Source: Marinobacter goseongensis (GTDB lineage Bacteria > Pseudomonadota > Gammaproteobacteria > Pseudomonadales > Oleiphilaceae). From it: a DNA stretch of 64,000 bases. Of the stretch, positions 44,461-55,119 are shown piece after piece (the stretch's first letter is position 1; each line of letters opens with the position of its first letter). Made by a program: the position numbers and the translations under genes. The notes beneath the pieces are model-generated. The model was not told the origin of the DNA. It saw only the letters and a list, made by a program, of their open reading frames with translations, and did not search any database. Location: assembly GCF_023156235.1 (NCBI RefSeq), contig NZ_JAKZAI010000013.1, positions 1-64,000 on the forward strand, read 5' to 3'.

Positions 44461-46308
44461 TTAGTCGGTGGATTGGGTTTCTGAAATTGTCCGTGCAGAG
44501 CCATCTGCCAAGGCCTGTTCCGCCCGCTTCACCCGTTCATGATTCTTTGCCACCGCCCGTTCGAGTTTGTCGACGTTGTCTGCCTGCTGGGCTTTGGCGT
44601 CGTCCAGCATGGACTGCATGGTGTCCAGTTTGGATCTGGCCTGGGCCAGCTGTTTTTCCAGCTCCGCCCTATCCGGCCTTTCTGCGGGCGTTGGGGCCGT
44701 GGCGGTTGCCGAGTCTGCGGAGGTGTCCGCAGCGGCCGGTGCCGCCCCCCCGGATTTCGCTTTCTTGCGAGCCAGAGCTTCCTGGACCAGCGCCGCCTTG
44801 GCGGACCGTTCGTCCGTTGCTCCGTTGTCCGCAGCGGCTTTCTCGGCTTCCACTTTTTTACGGGCCTGAGCTTCGGCAGCCGCTTTGGCACGCTCCTGGC
44901 GGCGCAGCTCTTTTTCCTGTTGTTCCCGCTCAAGGCGGGCCTGGCGCGCTTCGAAACGCTCCCGGGCACGGTCGGCCTTGAGCTGCTCCGCCTGCTGCAC
45001 GCGGATCTCGCCTTTGGCAGAACGGTAGTACTGTACCAGCGGGATCGAGCTGGGGCAGACGTAGGAACAGGCCCCGCATTCGATGCAGTCAAAAAGGTTC
45101 AGGTGCTCGGCCTTCTCGAACTCGCCCGCTTTCGAGTACCAGAACAGCTGCTGCGGCAGCAGTTCCATGGGGCAGACTTCGGCACATTGGCCGCAGCGGA
45201 TGCAGGGCTGTTCCGGCGCTGGATCCGGCAGCTCCCGGGCGCTTGCCGCAATCACACAGTTGCTGGTTTTGACGACCGGCACTTCGGGTGTGTTAAGGGT
45301 GTACCCCATCATCGGCCCACCGAGTACCAGCCGGTGTAACCGGCTCTCCTGAAGACCGGCTTCGGTCAGCAGGTTGCGGATGGGGGTGCCAATCAGTGCA
45401 TCAAAGTTACCGGGCTCCGACACCGCTTCTCCGGTGATGGTGACGACGCGACTGGTCAGCGGCTCGCCCTTGAGTACGGCCCTGCCGACGGCAATGGCGG
45501 TGCCGACGTTCTGACACATCACGCCAATGTCGGCGGGAATGCCGCCACTGGGCACTTCCATGCCGGTCAGAATACGGATCAGCTGTTTTTCACCGCCTGA
45601 GGGGTACTTGGTGGGAACCACCACCACTTCGATCTGGGTGCCCTCTGCCGCCCTGGTCATCGCGGCGAAGGCTTCGGGCTTGTTGTCCTCGATGGCCACC
45701 ACACAGCGCTCCGGGCGCAGAATCCAGGCCATGATCTTGAGACCGTCGACAATCTCGTCGGCACGCTCGCGCATGCTGGTGTCGTCGGCGGTAATGTAGG
45801 GCTCGCATTCCGCGCCATTGAGAATCAGCGTGCTGACTTTCCGGTCGCGGGGCGGGCGCAGTTTGATATTGGTGGGAAAGCCTGCGCCGCCCATGCCGGA
45901 AATGCCAGCATCGCGTATGGACGCCAGTACCGCTTCACGCTCGAGCTTGCGATAGTCGGGAGCCGGATGACGCTTGCACCAGCGGTCTTCGCCGTCTGGA
46001 ACGAGGGTGAGGCACCAGTCTTCCATACCGGAGGGATGGGGAACCGGCAGGCGGGCAATGTGTTCGACGGTACCGGAGGTGGGCGCGTGAATGGGTACGC
46101 CCATGCCGTCCGATACCTCGGCAATTTTCTCACCTTTCAATACGTGCTGACCCGGTTCCACGATGGCTTCGGCGGGCACCCCGATATGCTGCTGTAGCGG
46201 AATCGACAAGCGTTCCGGCAGGGCGGCGCGGCGGATGGCACGGGCTGTGGACTGATGCTTGTTCTCGGCCGGATGGATGCCACCGGCGAAATCCCAGAGC
46301 TGTGTCAT
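44461..46308 (-). CDS. rsxC: Rsx/Rnf electron transport complex subunit C
   Basis: A 615-residue peripheral subunit. It has an N-terminal RnfC barrel-like domain ([12 protein letters not shown]), an NADH/FMN-binding region ([23 protein letters not shown]) and two [4Fe-4S] motifs ([24 protein letters not shown]). The C-terminal tail is long, charged and Ala/Lys/Glu-rich with a coiled-coil look, and is typically variable in RnfC. The ATG at 46308 shares a base with the rsxB stop. A longer frame starting within rsxB is not coding. Confidence 0.95.
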   Translation of the reverse strand: MTQLWDFAGGIHPAENKHQSTARAIRRAALPERLSIPLQQHIGVPAEAIVEPGQHVLKGEKIAEVSDGMGVPIHAPTSGTVEHIARLPVPHPSGMEDWCLTLVPDGEDRWCKRHPAPDYRKLEREAVLASIRDAGISGMGGAGFPTNIKLRPPRDRKVSTLILNGAECEPYITADDTSMRERADEIVDGLKIMAWILRPERCVVAIEDNKPEAFAAMTRAAEGTQIEVVVVPTKYPSGGEKQLIRILTGMEVPSGGIPADIGVMCQNVGTAIAVGRAVLKGEPLTSRVVTITGEAVSEPGNFDALIGTPIRNLLTEAGLQESRLHRLVLGGPMMGYTLNTPEVPVVKTSNCVIAASARELPDPAPEQPCIRCGQCAEVCPMELLPQQLFWYSKAGEFEKAEHLNLFDCIECGACSYVCPSSIPLVQYYRSAKGEIRVQQAEQLKADRARERFEARQARLEREQQEKELRRQERAKAAAEAQARKKVEAEKAAADNGATDERSAKAALVQEALARKKAKSGGAAPAAADTSADSATATAPTPAERPDRAELEKQLAQARSKLDTMQSMLDDAKAQQADNVDKLERAVAKNHERVKRAEQALADGSARTISETQSTD

Positions 46309-46886
46309 CAGGCGCTGGCCCCCTGGCGGTCGGTGGTGATGATACTGCTTTCCGGCGGATGCCAGGTCCAGGTGCGAATGCTGGGTTCCACGGTAATCAT
46401 GTCGATGCAATCCACCGGGCAGGGTTCCACGCACAGGTCGCAGCCGGTGCACTCACTTTCGATCACGGTGTGCATGTGTTTAGCGGAGCCAAGGATGGCA
46501 TCCACCGGGCAGGCCTGGATGCACTTGGTGCAGCCAATACACTCGTCTTCCCGGATCACTGCAACCCGTTTAGCCTGCTCCACACCGTGCTCTGCATCCA
46601 GTGGCTCAGGCTCCACGTCCAGCAAGTCGGCGAGGGCTTTGATGGTGCCTTCACCGCCGGGCGGGCATTTGTTGATAGGGCCACCGTCGGCAATGGATTC
46701 GGCGTAGGGCCGGCAGCCGGGAAAGCCGCACTGGCCACACTGGGTCTGGGGCAGCAGGGAATCAATCTCTTCCACCAGCGGATTACCCTCAACCCGGAAG
46801 CGTTCGGCCGCGTAGCCGAGCAGGCCACCGAATACCACCGCCAGCGCCAGCAACACCACAACGGCAACCAGAATGCTTGTCCACAT
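46308..46886 (-). CDS. rsxB: Rsx/Rnf electron transport complex subunit B
   Basis: A 192-residue iron-sulfur subunit. An N-terminal membrane helix is followed by a GCGQCG-type cluster site ([14 protein letters not shown]) and two ferredoxin motifs, [15 protein letters not shown] and [15 protein letters not shown]. The start lies 28 bp after rsxA. Confidence 0.97.
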   Translation of the reverse strand: MWTSILVAVVVLLALAVVFGGLLGYAAERFRVEGNPLVEEIDSLLPQTQCGQCGFPGCRPYAESIADGGPINKCPPGGEGTIKALADLLDVEPEPLDAEHGVEQAKRVAVIREDECIGCTKCIQACPVDAILGSAKHMHTVIESECTGCDLCVEPCPVDCIDMITVEPSIRTWTWHPPESSIITTDRQGASA

Positions 46887-46914
46887 AAACCGTTACTCCT
46901 GAACCTTCATGCCG

Positions 46915-47496
46915 TCACACGCCCACCAGGCCGGTGAAGCCCAGAAACGCCAGTGACATCAGCCCGGCGGTTACCATCCCAATGGCAGCACCGCGGAATG
47001 CGACGGGCACATCGGCAACGGCAATACGCTCACGCATTGCGGCAAACAGCACCAACACCAGCGAGAAACCGGCGGCGGCACCGAAACCATAGAGCACCGA
47101 CTCCACAAAGTTGTTGTTCTTGTTAAGGTTGAGCAAGGCCACGCCGAGTACGGCGCAATTGGTGGTGATCAGCGGCAGGAAGATACCGAGCACCCGATAG
47201 AGCAGCGGGCTGGTCTTGCGCACCACCATTTCGGTGAACTGCACCACCACCGCGATCACCAGAATGAAGGTGATGGTTTTCAGAAAGGCCAGATCCAGCG
47301 GCGCCAGCAGGTAGGTGTAGGCCAGATAACTGCATACCGACGCCAGCGTGAGTACAAATGTGGTTGCCAGAGACATGCCCATGGCCGTCTCCAGTTTGCC
47401 GGACACGCCCATGAACGGGCACAGCCCGAGGAACTGAACCAGCACAAAGTTGTTCACCAGAATGGTGCTGACCAGAATCAGCAAATACTCGGTCAT
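46915..47496 (-). CDS. rsxA: Rsx/Rnf electron transport complex subunit A
   Basis: A 193-residue inner-membrane subunit with about six helices. It shows [21 protein letters not shown] and [20 protein letters not shown], mirrored in RsxE. It is the first gene of the rsx operon and follows metG on the same strand, as in Pseudomonas. Confidence 0.96.
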   Translation of the reverse strand: MTEYLLILVSTILVNNFVLVQFLGLCPFMGVSGKLETAMGMSLATTFVLTLASVCSYLAYTYLLAPLDLAFLKTITFILVIAVVVQFTEMVVRKTSPLLYRVLGIFLPLITTNCAVLGVALLNLNKNNNFVESVLYGFGAAAGFSLVLVLFAAMRERIAVADVPVAFRGAAIGMVTAGLMSLAFLGFTGLVGV

Positions 47497-47533
47497 TCGC
47501 CTCGCTCCATCACGCTGCCGTTATGACGGTGCG

Positions 47534-49567
47534 TTACATGATCCGCATGCCCGGCGTGGCGCCGGAATCCGGTGACAGGATAAAAATGTCCTTGCCGCCC
47601 GGGCCGGCTGCCAACACCATGCCCTCAGACATGCCGAATTTCATTTTTCGCGGCTTGAGATTGGCCACCATCACCGTTAGCCGGCCTTCCAGCTCTTCCG
47701 GTTTGTAGGCGGATTTGATGCCGGCAAACACGTTGCGCTCGCCATGCCCGATATCAAGGGTGAGGCGCAGCAGTTTGTCAGCTCCCTCCACGTGTTCGGC
47801 TTTGACTATGTGGGCCACCCTGAGATCCACCTTCGCAAAGTCACCGAAGTCTATCTCGTCCGCTACCGGCTCCAGATTGGCTGCCCCGGCCGGTTTTCCG
47901 GTCGCTGCGGGCAGCTCCTCTCTCGAGGCATCCAGCATCTTTTCGATCTGTGCCATGTCGACCCGGTTCATCAACGGCTTGAACTTGTCGATGCCATGGT
48001 TTTCCAGGCGTTCACCACGGGCGTTCCAGTCCAGTTTTGCGTTCAGGAAGGCTTCTGCGGCTTTGGCGGTTTCCGGGAGCACCGGTGCCAGGTAGGTCAT
48101 CAGCAGGTGAAACATGTTGAGAGCGTTGGTGCAGATGGCCTGCAACCTGTCATCCTGACCTTCCTGCTTGGCAATGACCCACGGTTGTTCATCATTGACA
48201 TATTGGTTGGCAATATCCGCCAGCTCCATGATGCGGCGCATGGCACGGCCGAACTCCCGGGCTTCGTAGAATTCCTCGATCTGCTGGCCGGCGTCGATGA
48301 ACGCTTTCAGCTTGTCCTGTTCAGTGATCTGCCCCAGTTGCCCGTCAAAGCGCTTGGTGATGAAACCGGCGCTGCGGCTGGCGATGTTGACGACCTTGCC
48401 CACGAGATCGGAATTTACCCGTGCGGCAAAGTCCTCAAGGTTCAGGTCCATGTCATCAACACCGCCGGTCAGTTTGGCGGCGAAGTAATAACGCAGATAC
48501 TCCGGATTCAGATGATCCAGGTACGTCCGGGCCATGATAAAGGTGCCCCGGGACTTGGACATCTTTTTGCCATTTACGGTAACAAAACCATGGGCCCAGA
48601 CCGCGGTCGGCGTGCGGAAGCCGGCGTCGTGCAGCATCGACGGCCAGAACAGGGCGTGGAAATTGATGATGTCCTTGCCGATGAAGTGGTACACCTCGGC
48701 CGTCGAATCCTTCTTCCAGAAATGCTCGAAGTCGATGCCTTCACGCACGCACAGGTTCTTGAAACTCGCAAGATAGCCGATGGGGGCGTCCAGCCAGACA
48801 TAGAAATACTTACCGGCCGCATCCGGAATTTCGAAACCGAAGTAGGGCGCATCCCGGCTGATGTCCCATTCCTGCAGACCGGCATCCAGCCACTCCGCCA
48901 GCTTGTTGGCCACTTGCGGCTGCAAGGTACCGCTGCGGGTCCACTTGCCCAGGAAATCGGCGAAGTCCGGCAGTTTGAAGAAATAGTGCTCGGACTCCTT
49001 TTCAACCGGCGTGGCCCCGGACACGGCAGAGCGGGGGTTGATCAGCTCCGCCGGCGTGTAAGTGGCGCCGCAGGCCTCGCAGTTATCGCCGTACTGATCC
49101 TCGGTCTTGCACTTGGGGCAGGTGCCCTTGATAAAACGGTCCGCCAGGAACATGTTCTTCTCGGGATCAAAGAACTGGGTAATCTTGCGAGTCGCAATGT
49201 GCCCGTTTGCCTGCAGCTGACGGTAGATATATTCCGAGAACTGGCGATTCTCCTCGGAATGCGTGGTGTGGTAGTTGTCGAAGCGGATATGGAAGCCGCT
49301 GAAATCCTCCTGATGCTCCTCGCGGATGCGGTCAATCAGTTGCTCGGAGGTAATGCCTTCGCGCTCGGCGCGGAGCATAATGGCAGTGCCGTGGGCATCG
49401 TCGGCGCAAACGTAATAGCAGTTCTGACCGCGCATTTTCTGATAGCGCACCCAGATGTCGGTCTGAATGTACTCCAGCAGGTGACCCAGATGGATAGGGC
49501 CATTGGCGTAGGGCAGGGCGCTGGTCACCAGAATATCGCGCTGTTGCTTCGAACTCGCTTGCGTCAT
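47534..49567 (-). CDS. metG: Methionyl-tRNA synthetase MetG
   Basis: A 677-residue class I synthetase. The HIGH-type motif is HLGH (His26-His29), and the zinc-binding knuckle is [23 protein letters not shown] is at [13 protein letters not shown]-terminal tRNA-binding OB domain ([17 protein letters not shown]) is fused at the end. The ATG at 49567 is used because the upstream 34 residues are not family-like and GAAGG lies upstream. Confidence 0.97.
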   Translation of the reverse strand: MTQASSKQQRDILVTSALPYANGPIHLGHLLEYIQTDIWVRYQKMRGQNCYYVCADDAHGTAIMLRAEREGITSEQLIDRIREEHQEDFSGFHIRFDNYHTTHSEENRQFSEYIYRQLQANGHIATRKITQFFDPEKNMFLADRFIKGTCPKCKTEDQYGDNCEACGATYTPAELINPRSAVSGATPVEKESEHYFFKLPDFADFLGKWTRSGTLQPQVANKLAEWLDAGLQEWDISRDAPYFGFEIPDAAGKYFYVWLDAPIGYLASFKNLCVREGIDFEHFWKKDSTAEVYHFIGKDIINFHALFWPSMLHDAGFRTPTAVWAHGFVTVNGKKMSKSRGTFIMARTYLDHLNPEYLRYYFAAKLTGGVDDMDLNLEDFAARVNSDLVGKVVNIASRSAGFITKRFDGQLGQITEQDKLKAFIDAGQQIEEFYEAREFGRAMRRIMELADIANQYVNDEQPWVIAKQEGQDDRLQAICTNALNMFHLLMTYLAPVLPETAKAAEAFLNAKLDWNARGERLENHGIDKFKPLMNRVDMAQIEKMLDASREELPAATGKPAGAANLEPVADEIDFGDFAKVDLRVAHIVKAEHVEGADKLLRLTLDIGHGERNVFAGIKSAYKPEELEGRLTVMVANLKPRKMKFGMSEGMVLAAGPGGKDIFILSPDSGATPGMRIM

Positions 49568-49756
49568 GTTGATATCCGAACCTTCAATGAATAAGGATTT
49601 GGCGTAAATCAGTACAACAGAGCCTGCCGTTGATTCGGGTAAAGACTCCGTATGGTCAGAAACGGGCACAGATGATACCTTCCAGCCAGACTTTTTTCAT
49701 CCGAAACACCTGCTTCCGTGCTCAAAATAGAGCATTAGCTTATTCCGGAGAACCCG

Positions 49757-50857
49757 ATGACACAGATTTCAGAACAGGCGCTGCAGGCCGCGGTTCGCGA
49801 GTACCGCGACCCGTACCTCAACAAGGATCTCTACGAGCTGGGCGCGGTTAAATCCCTGAACGCGGACGACACCGGCAAAGTCACCGTGATGGTGGAGCTG
49901 CCGTATCCCTCAAAAGGCATTGCCGGCGCCCTGAAACAACTGGTCAGCAATGCCCTTGAAGACGTCGACGGTGTGGACAGCGTCGACGTTCACGTCGGCC
50001 AGAAAATTCACTCCTATAAAGTCCAGAAAGACCTGCCTTCGGTGCCCGGCGTGAAAAACATCATTGCCGTCGCTTCCGGCAAGGGCGGTGTCGGCAAATC
50101 CACCACCGCCGTCAACCTCGCCCTGGCGTTGCAGGCGGAAGGTGCGAGAGTGGGCATCCTCGACGCCGACATCTACGGTCCCAGCATCGGCATGATGCTC
50201 GGTGTACCCGAAGGCAAGCGCCCGGATACCCGTGAAAACAAATACTTCGTACCCATGGACGCCCACGGCCTGCAAGCCAACTCCATGGCCTTCGTGGTTA
50301 CCGAGAAAACCCCCATGGTCTGGCGCGGCCCCATGGTCAGCGGCGCGGTGATGCAGCTGCTGCAACAAACCCTGTGGAACGAGCTGGATTATCTCATCGT
50401 CGACATGCCCCCGGGCACCGGTGACATCCAGCTCACCCTGGCCCAGAAAGTCCCCGTCACCGGCGCGGTGATCGTCACCACCCCCCAGGACATCGCTTTG
50501 CTCGACGGCAAAAAAGGCATCGAAATGTTCCGCAAAGTCGACATCCCGGTGCTGGGCGTGGTCGAAAACATGAGCGTCCACATATGCAGCAACTGCGGCC
50601 ACGAAGAACCCCTTTTCGGCCACGGCGGCGGCGAACGCATCGCGGCAGAATACGACACCACACTGCTGGGCCAGCTGCCCCTGCACATGACCATCCGTGA
50701 ACAGACCGACGGCGGCAGGCCTTCAGTCGTGGCGGAACCAGATTCCGAAGTGGCCCGCCGCTACCGGGATATTGCCCGACGGGTGGGTGCAGAGCTGTCG
50801 ACCCGTGAGCGAAACCTGAGTGGTTCGATTTCCAGCGTATCGGTGACAGAGCACTAG
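49757..50857 (+). CDS. apbC: Mrp/ApbC iron-sulfur cluster carrier ATPase
   Basis: A 366-residue P-loop protein. An N-terminal MIP18/DUF59-like domain (about residues 1-90) is followed by the deviant Walker A GKGGVGKS (108-115) and the cluster-binding CxxC at Cys277/Cys280 (CSNCG). It helps transfer Fe-S clusters to target enzymes. It is divergent from metG, with about 190 bases between the starts. The usual Pseudomonas order metG-apbC-dcd is retained. Confidence 0.95.
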   Translation: MTQISEQALQAAVREYRDPYLNKDLYELGAVKSLNADDTGKVTVMVELPYPSKGIAGALKQLVSNALEDVDGVDSVDVHVGQKIHSYKVQKDLPSVPGVKNIIAVASGKGGVGKSTTAVNLALALQAEGARVGILDADIYGPSIGMMLGVPEGKRPDTRENKYFVPMDAHGLQANSMAFVVTEKTPMVWRGPMVSGAVMQLLQQTLWNELDYLIVDMPPGTGDIQLTLAQKVPVTGAVIVTTPQDIALLDGKKGIEMFRKVDIPVLGVVENMSVHICSNCGHEEPLFGHGGGERIAAEYDTTLLGQLPLHMTIREQTDGGRPSVVAEPDSEVARRYRDIARRVGAELSTRERNLSGSISSVSVTEH

Positions 50858-50897
50858 TCTTAATAATGCGGGGACGCCAGCTCCGTTGTCAGATCAA

Positions 50898-51001
50898 GGG
50901 GGCAGGAAGGTCGGTCCAAAAATTTCGGAGGCCATGGATGGCCGGAGAGAAGCGCACAGGGAAGTGCTTGTAGCGGTTTTTGGACCGCCCTTCCTGCCCC
51001 C
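50898..51001. repeat. 104-bp palindromic intergenic repeat element
   Basis: Outer inverted arms of 25 bases, at 50898-50922 and 50977-51001, are complementary with one mismatch (arm begins GGGGGCAGGAAGG). The 54-base centre contains GGCCATGGATGGCC (50930-50943), itself a near-perfect small palindrome, and a further imperfect hairpin-like stretch. It resembles, from memory, high-copy intergenic repeats of Marinobacter and Pseudomonas-like genomes. A 65-residue open frame across it is unlikely to be a gene. It lies between apbC and dcd and could fold into a large RNA hairpin ending apbC transcripts. Confidence 0.7.
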
Positions 51002-51099
51002 GCAGCCCCCCAAGGCCCAGAAGGATGAAGCTTCGACAGACTTCAACCGAACAGGTAAACTACGCCTCAATTTTTCCCAGTGAAAACGAGACTTCACCC

Positions 51100-51666
51100 A
51101 TGAGCATCAAATCCGATAAGTGGATTCGCCGGATGTCCCAGGAACACGGCATGATCGAGCCCTTCGAGGCCGGCCAGGTCCGTGAATCCGAAAAAGGCCG
51201 TGTCATCTCCTACGGCACCTCCAGCTACGGCTACGACGTGCGCTGCAGCAACGAATTCAAAATCTTCACCAACGTTCATTCGGCCACCGTCGACCCCAAA
51301 AACTTCGACGAAAACAGCTTCGTCAACATCACCAGCGACGTTTGCATCATACCGCCGAACTCCTTCGCCCTGGCACGCACCGTCGAGTACTTTCGTATAC
51401 CCCGAAGCGTACTCACCATCTGTCTTGGCAAATCCACCTACGCGCGTTGTGGCATCATTGTGAACGTCACCCCGCTGGAACCGGAGTGGGAAGGGCAGGT
51501 TACCCTGGAATTCTCCAACACCACCAACCTGCCGGCGAAAATCTACGCCAACGAAGGCGTGGCCCAGATGCTGTTCTTCGAATCGGACGAAATCTGTGAA
51601 ACCAGCTACAAAGACCGGGGCGGCAAGTATCTTGGCCAGACCGGCGTGACCCTGCCGCGGACATGA
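51100..51666 (+). CDS. dcd: dCTP deaminase Dcd
   Basis: A 188-residue trimeric deaminase turning dCTP into dUTP for thymidylate synthesis. It shows [41 protein letters not shown] with the catalytic Glu, and the C-terminal [19 protein letters not shown]. The ATG at 51100 gives the standard N-terminus. Upstream codons run into the repeat element. It overlaps the DUF416 gene by 4 bp. Confidence 0.97.
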   Translation: MSIKSDKWIRRMSQEHGMIEPFEAGQVRESEKGRVISYGTSSYGYDVRCSNEFKIFTNVHSATVDPKNFDENSFVNITSDVCIIPPNSFALARTVEYFRIPRSVLTICLGKSTYARCGIIVNVTPLEPEWEGQVTLEFSNTTNLPAKIYANEGVAQMLFFESDEICETSYKDRGGKYLGQTGVTLPRT

Positions 51667-52262
51667 ACGCCAATCAGTTTCTCAAAGCGATCTCACAACT
51701 GCAGGGCTGGCGGGAATGCGCATTCCTGCTGGCCCTCGCGGAACGCTCCTTCCCGAACTACGCGCTGTTTGCCGAGGCTGTCGACCTGAAAACCGGCGCC
51801 AAGATGCGTCAGCTTCTGGATCTTGCCTGGGACATGCTGCAGAAAGATGCCTCGGAAGCGGCCATACCGCAGCTGCTGGCCAAACTGGAAAGCCTGTCGC
51901 CGGACATCAACGCCTACGACGCCTATGGTGTATACCCGGCGTTCGATTTCTGCCAGGTGCTGGAGCAGGGCTTGCTGAATCGGCTTAATCCCGGCAAGCA
52001 CCGGGCCACCGAAGCGTCCCGGATGGCCACTGCCACGGTCATGAGCTTTGTGGAGATGTCCGAAGGTGAAGACCTCGACGAAGACGAGCTGGTCCGGTTG
52101 CTGGAGCAGCATCCGCTGATGAAAGAAGACAAAACCTTCCAGCGGGACCTGGTGCTTGAGCTCAAGCGTCAACGCACACCCACCAGCCAGTTTGTGGAGC
52201 GTCTGCGCGAGCGGGCTGCAAACGACGGCGTGAGCAACCTGGGTGTCTCCCTGGGAGACTGA
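51663..52262 (+). CDS. DUF416 (YjaG-like) family protein
   Basis: A 199-residue cytosolic protein, mostly helical. The N-terminal [21 protein letters not shown] and central [15 protein letters not shown] are typical of YjaG. The function is unknown. It overlaps dcd by 4 bp, so the two are probably co-transcribed. Confidence 0.87.
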   Translation: MNANQFLKAISQLQGWRECAFLLALAERSFPNYALFAEAVDLKTGAKMRQLLDLAWDMLQKDASEAAIPQLLAKLESLSPDINAYDAYGVYPAFDFCQVLEQGLLNRLNPGKHRATEASRMATATVMSFVEMSEGEDLDEDELVRLLEQHPLMKEDKTFQRDLVLELKRQRTPTSQFVERLRERAANDGVSNLGVSLGD

Positions 52263-52325
52263 GCCTGCGGTTGCTGCGCAACTGTCCTACACTGAAACCG
52301 TCACTCCTGTTGTATTGGTTATCCT

Positions 52326-53612
52326 ATGAAACTCTCCGCTTTTGGTCAGAAATTTACCGCAGAGGCCGGCATCACCTCGTTGATGGACGATCTCGGTAAC
52401 GCGCTGGCCTCGGGCGATGACATGATCATGATGGGCGGTGGTAATCCCGGGCATATCCCCGAGATTCAGGCACGGGTGAAAGAGATTCTGTCGGACATCG
52501 CAGCCACGCCGGCGGACCTGCGTCGTCTGGTGGGCATCTATGATCCTCCCCAGGGAGAGAAACAGTTCATTGCGTCGCTCGTGGAACTGCTCAACCGTGA
52601 GTACGGCTGGGGGCTGACGCCAGCGAATATTGCCCTCACCAACGGCAGTCAGGCCGCTTTCTTCATGTTGTTTAACATGTTCGGGGGCGACTATGGCGAC
52701 GAGCATCGCAAGCACATACTGCTCCCGCTGGCGCCGGAATACATTGGCTACGCGGATGCCGGCATCGAACAGGGGCTGTTTCGCGCCGTGCGGCCGGAGA
52801 TTTCATTCACCGATGCGCACGAGTTCAAATACCGGGTGGATTTTGACGCCGTTGAGGTGACCGGCGAAACCGGAGCTATCTGTGTTTCACGTCCCACCAA
52901 CCCCACCGGAAACGTGATCACCGACGACGAGCTGGCGCGTCTCGAGCACCTGGCCCGTCAGCACGACGTGCCGCTGATTGTGGATGGCGCCTACGGCACA
53001 CCGTTTCCCAGTCTGCTTTTTGTTGACGCCACGCCGACCTGGAATGAGCAGATCATTCTGTGCCTGAGCCTGTCCAAGCTCGGCTTGCCAGCGGCGCGAA
53101 CCGGCATTGTGATTGCGGCAGAGCCGGTGATCAAAGCGTTATCCGGCATCAACGCCATCATGAACCTGGCGACCGGCAGTTTTGGCGCGATGATCGCTGA
53201 GCCGCTGGTGAGGTCGGGAGAAATTCTATCGCTGAGTCGTGATGTGGTGTGCCCGTTTTATCGGGCCAAGATGGAGAAGGCCGTTGCAGTGTTCCGGGAC
53301 GCCATGGGTGAGGGCGGTTGCCACTGGTACGTGCATAAGCCCGAGGGTGCCATGTTTCTGTGGTTGTGGTTCCCGGACCTGCCGATCACCAGTCTGGAGC
53401 TTTACCAGCGCCTCAAGGCCCGGGGTGTTCTGGTGGTGTCGGGTCACTATTTCTTCCCGGGTCTGGCGGATGACGACTGGCAGCATCGTCACGAGTGCCT
53501 GAGAGTGACCTACTCCCAGGACGACGAGCGGGTGGCCGAGGGCCTGCGGGTCATTGCAGATGAGGTCAAGGCTGTCTGGGCCGCCGTCAGCGACGAATCT
53601 CCGCGTCGTTGA
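52326..53612 (+). CDS. avtA: Valine--pyruvate transaminase AvtA
   Basis: A 428-residue fold-type I PLP aminotransferase that links valine and alanine metabolism. Family features are GGGNPGHIPE at the N-terminus, RPTNPTGNVITDDE, and the PLP-lysine region LSLSKLGLPAARTGIV. The C-terminal end overlaps the opposite-strand DUF3108 gene by 26 bp. Confidence 0.93.
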   Translation: MKLSAFGQKFTAEAGITSLMDDLGNALASGDDMIMMGGGNPGHIPEIQARVKEILSDIAATPADLRRLVGIYDPPQGEKQFIASLVELLNREYGWGLTPANIALTNGSQAAFFMLFNMFGGDYGDEHRKHILLPLAPEYIGYADAGIEQGLFRAVRPEISFTDAHEFKYRVDFDAVEVTGETGAICVSRPTNPTGNVITDDELARLEHLARQHDVPLIVDGAYGTPFPSLLFVDATPTWNEQIILCLSLSKLGLPAARTGIVIAAEPVIKALSGINAIMNLATGSFGAMIAEPLVRSGEILSLSRDVVCPFYRAKMEKAVAVFRDAMGEGGCHWYVHKPEGAMFLWLWFPDLPITSLELYQRLKARGVLVVSGHYFFPGLADDDWQHRHECLRVTYSQDDERVAEGLRVIADEVKAVWAAVSDESPRR

Positions 53613-54366
53613 TCATGATTTCGTAACTGCTGCCGTCCGGTTCCACCTGCCGCAACCGGATCAGCAGGTATTCCTGGTCCGGCGCAAACCACATCAGGGT
53701 CTGCCGCTTGCTGCTGTTGTCGCGAACCTTCTCTGCCTTCAGGGTATTCACGTTGCCCTGATCGGTTTTCAGGATTTCTTCATCAATCACCGCAAACCGG
53801 TCAGTGTCATAACCGCCCTTGTCGATGACCCGATACTCCATCTCCCGCTTGCCTGCACGAATATCCTGGTGCAGTTGCAGTTGATAGCCCATGGGGTCCA
53901 GCGCGCCCGGTTCAAGCTCCAGCGAAAAGCGGTCACCCTCGTGATGACCGCTGGCAATGCCGTTTTCCCAGTCAAAGTCGATGGCTTCCTCGCGCTTGCG
54001 TATGAGGAAACCGGACAACCGGTAACGGTATTTCAGGGGCACGACCCGGTTGTCCTGCCAGCGGAGGATCAGCGATTCATCGATGTCGGCGATGAACGAG
54101 TCCACCTTGGTGCGGTATATCCAGGTGCCGTCGTCGCGTTCTTCGAGGGTGCGGAGGGCACTGCCATTGAGGGAGATGCCCTTGTCCATGGACGCGTTGT
54201 AGCTGACCTGCAGGGGCAGCAATTTTGGGGTCTCTGCCGTATCCGGGCCGATCTGTGCTTTCTGGCTTTCCCCGGCCTGATCCTCTGCCCGAACCGGACC
54301 GGATATCAGCAGCACCAGTAAGGCGAGAGAGGTAACGGAAAGTCGGGCGGAAACGGATGCGAGCAT
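53587..54366 (-). CDS. DUF3108 family exported protein
   Basis: A 259-residue protein with a Sec signal peptide (MLASVSARLSVTSLALLVLL, cleaved near VRA). The mature part is beta-rich and contains PLQVSYNASMDKGISLNGSALR, LKYRYRLSGFLIRKREEA and QTLMWFAPDQEYLLIRL. The function is unknown; it is probably periplasmic. The ATG at 54366 has AGGAG 7 bases upstream. It lies downstream of purN. Its stop overlaps the convergent avtA end by 26 bp. Confidence 0.85.
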   Translation of the reverse strand: MLASVSARLSVTSLALLVLLISGPVRAEDQAGESQKAQIGPDTAETPKLLPLQVSYNASMDKGISLNGSALRTLEERDDGTWIYRTKVDSFIADIDESLILRWQDNRVVPLKYRYRLSGFLIRKREEAIDFDWENGIASGHHEGDRFSLELEPGALDPMGYQLQLHQDIRAGKREMEYRVIDKGGYDTDRFAVIDEEILKTDQGNVNTLKAEKVRDNSSKRQTLMWFAPDQEYLLIRLRQVEPDGSSYEIMINDAEIRR

Positions 54367-54411
54367 GGTGCGGCTCCTGTTGCGCAAAGCTACATGATGC
54401 CCACAGTGTAG

Positions 54412-54429
54412 CCCGCCCGGGTGGGCGGG
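54412..54429 (-). terminator. GC-only hairpin between purN and the DUF3108 gene
   Basis: CCCGCCC and GGGCGGG form a perfect 7-bp stem with a four-base loop directly after purN. No T-run follows, so it may stabilise mRNA ends rather than terminate. Confidence 0.3.
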
Positions 54430-54444
54430 AGGATGACAATCTGT

Positions 54445-55119
54445 TTAATGAACGACCCGGTCGTCGGGCAGCCGCATGGGCTGGCGCAGCAGCTCACCGT
54501 CAAACAGCACATAGTCCGAGCCGAGCTGGATACGGCCTTCACAGAACCAGCGCACCACGATGGGGTAGAGCAGGTGTTCTTTCTGCTGCACTTTCTCAGC
54601 CAGGGAGTCTGACGTGTCGTCCGGGTCAATGGTGACTTCGGCCTGGGCGATCACCGGGCCTCCGTCCAGCTCCTCGGTAACAAAGTGCACAGACACCCCA
54701 TGAACCTTGTCGCCGGCATCCAGCGCACGCTGATGGGTGTTGAGCCCGGTATATCTGGGCAGCAGGGACGGGTGTATGTTGAGCATGGTACCGCGCAGGG
54801 CGCGCACAAAATCAGTGGTGAGGATGCGCATGAAACCCGCCAGCACCACCAGGTCAGGATTGTGGCGGCGGATCTCGGCCATCAAGGCGCCGTCGAATTC
54901 CTCCCGTGAACCGTATTTTGTGTGGTCCACAACGAAGGTCTCGAGGTGGGCCTGAGCCGCCCTTTCCAGCGCGAAGGCATTCGGGCGATTGCAGCCAACA
55001 GCGACGATCTGACCCGGAAAGCCCCGCTCCCGGCTGGCGTCAATCAGGGCCTGAAGATTGGTGCCGCTGCCTGAAGCAAGGATCAGGATGCGGGGCAGTG
55101 GGGCTGGATCAGAATTCAT
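54445..55119 (-). CDS. purN: Phosphoribosylglycinamide formyltransferase PurN
   Basis: A 224-residue enzyme of purine synthesis using formyl-tetrahydrofolate. It shows [14 protein letters not shown] near the N-terminus, [13 protein letters not shown], and the active-site [20 protein letters not shown] with its conserved His. It overlaps purM by 4 bp and acts earlier in the same pathway. Confidence 0.96.
   Translation of the reverse strand: MNSDPAPLPRILILASGSGTNLQALIDASRERGFPGQIVAVGCNRPNAFALERAAQAHLETFVVDHTKYGSREEFDGALMAEIRRHNPDLVVLAGFMRILTTDFVRALRGTMLNIHPSLLPRYTGLNTHQRALDAGDKVHGVSVHFVTEELDGGPVIAQAEVTIDPDDTSDSLAEKVQQKEHLLYPIVVRWFCEGRIQLGSDYVLFDGELLRQPMRLPDDRVVH

Noticed and set aside
46309-46452. 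A 48-residue N-terminal extension of RsxC
   Set aside because: It lies wholly inside rsxB in another frame; RsxC starts normally at the ATG at 46308 coupled to the rsxB stop.
47744-49594. A 616-codon plus-strand frame opposite metG
   Set aside because: It is an antisense shadow of metG, with no domain and no ribosome site.
50886-51083. A 65-codon frame across the palindromic element
   Set aside because: It follows the inverted repeat and has no family features; the DNA is better explained as a repeat element.
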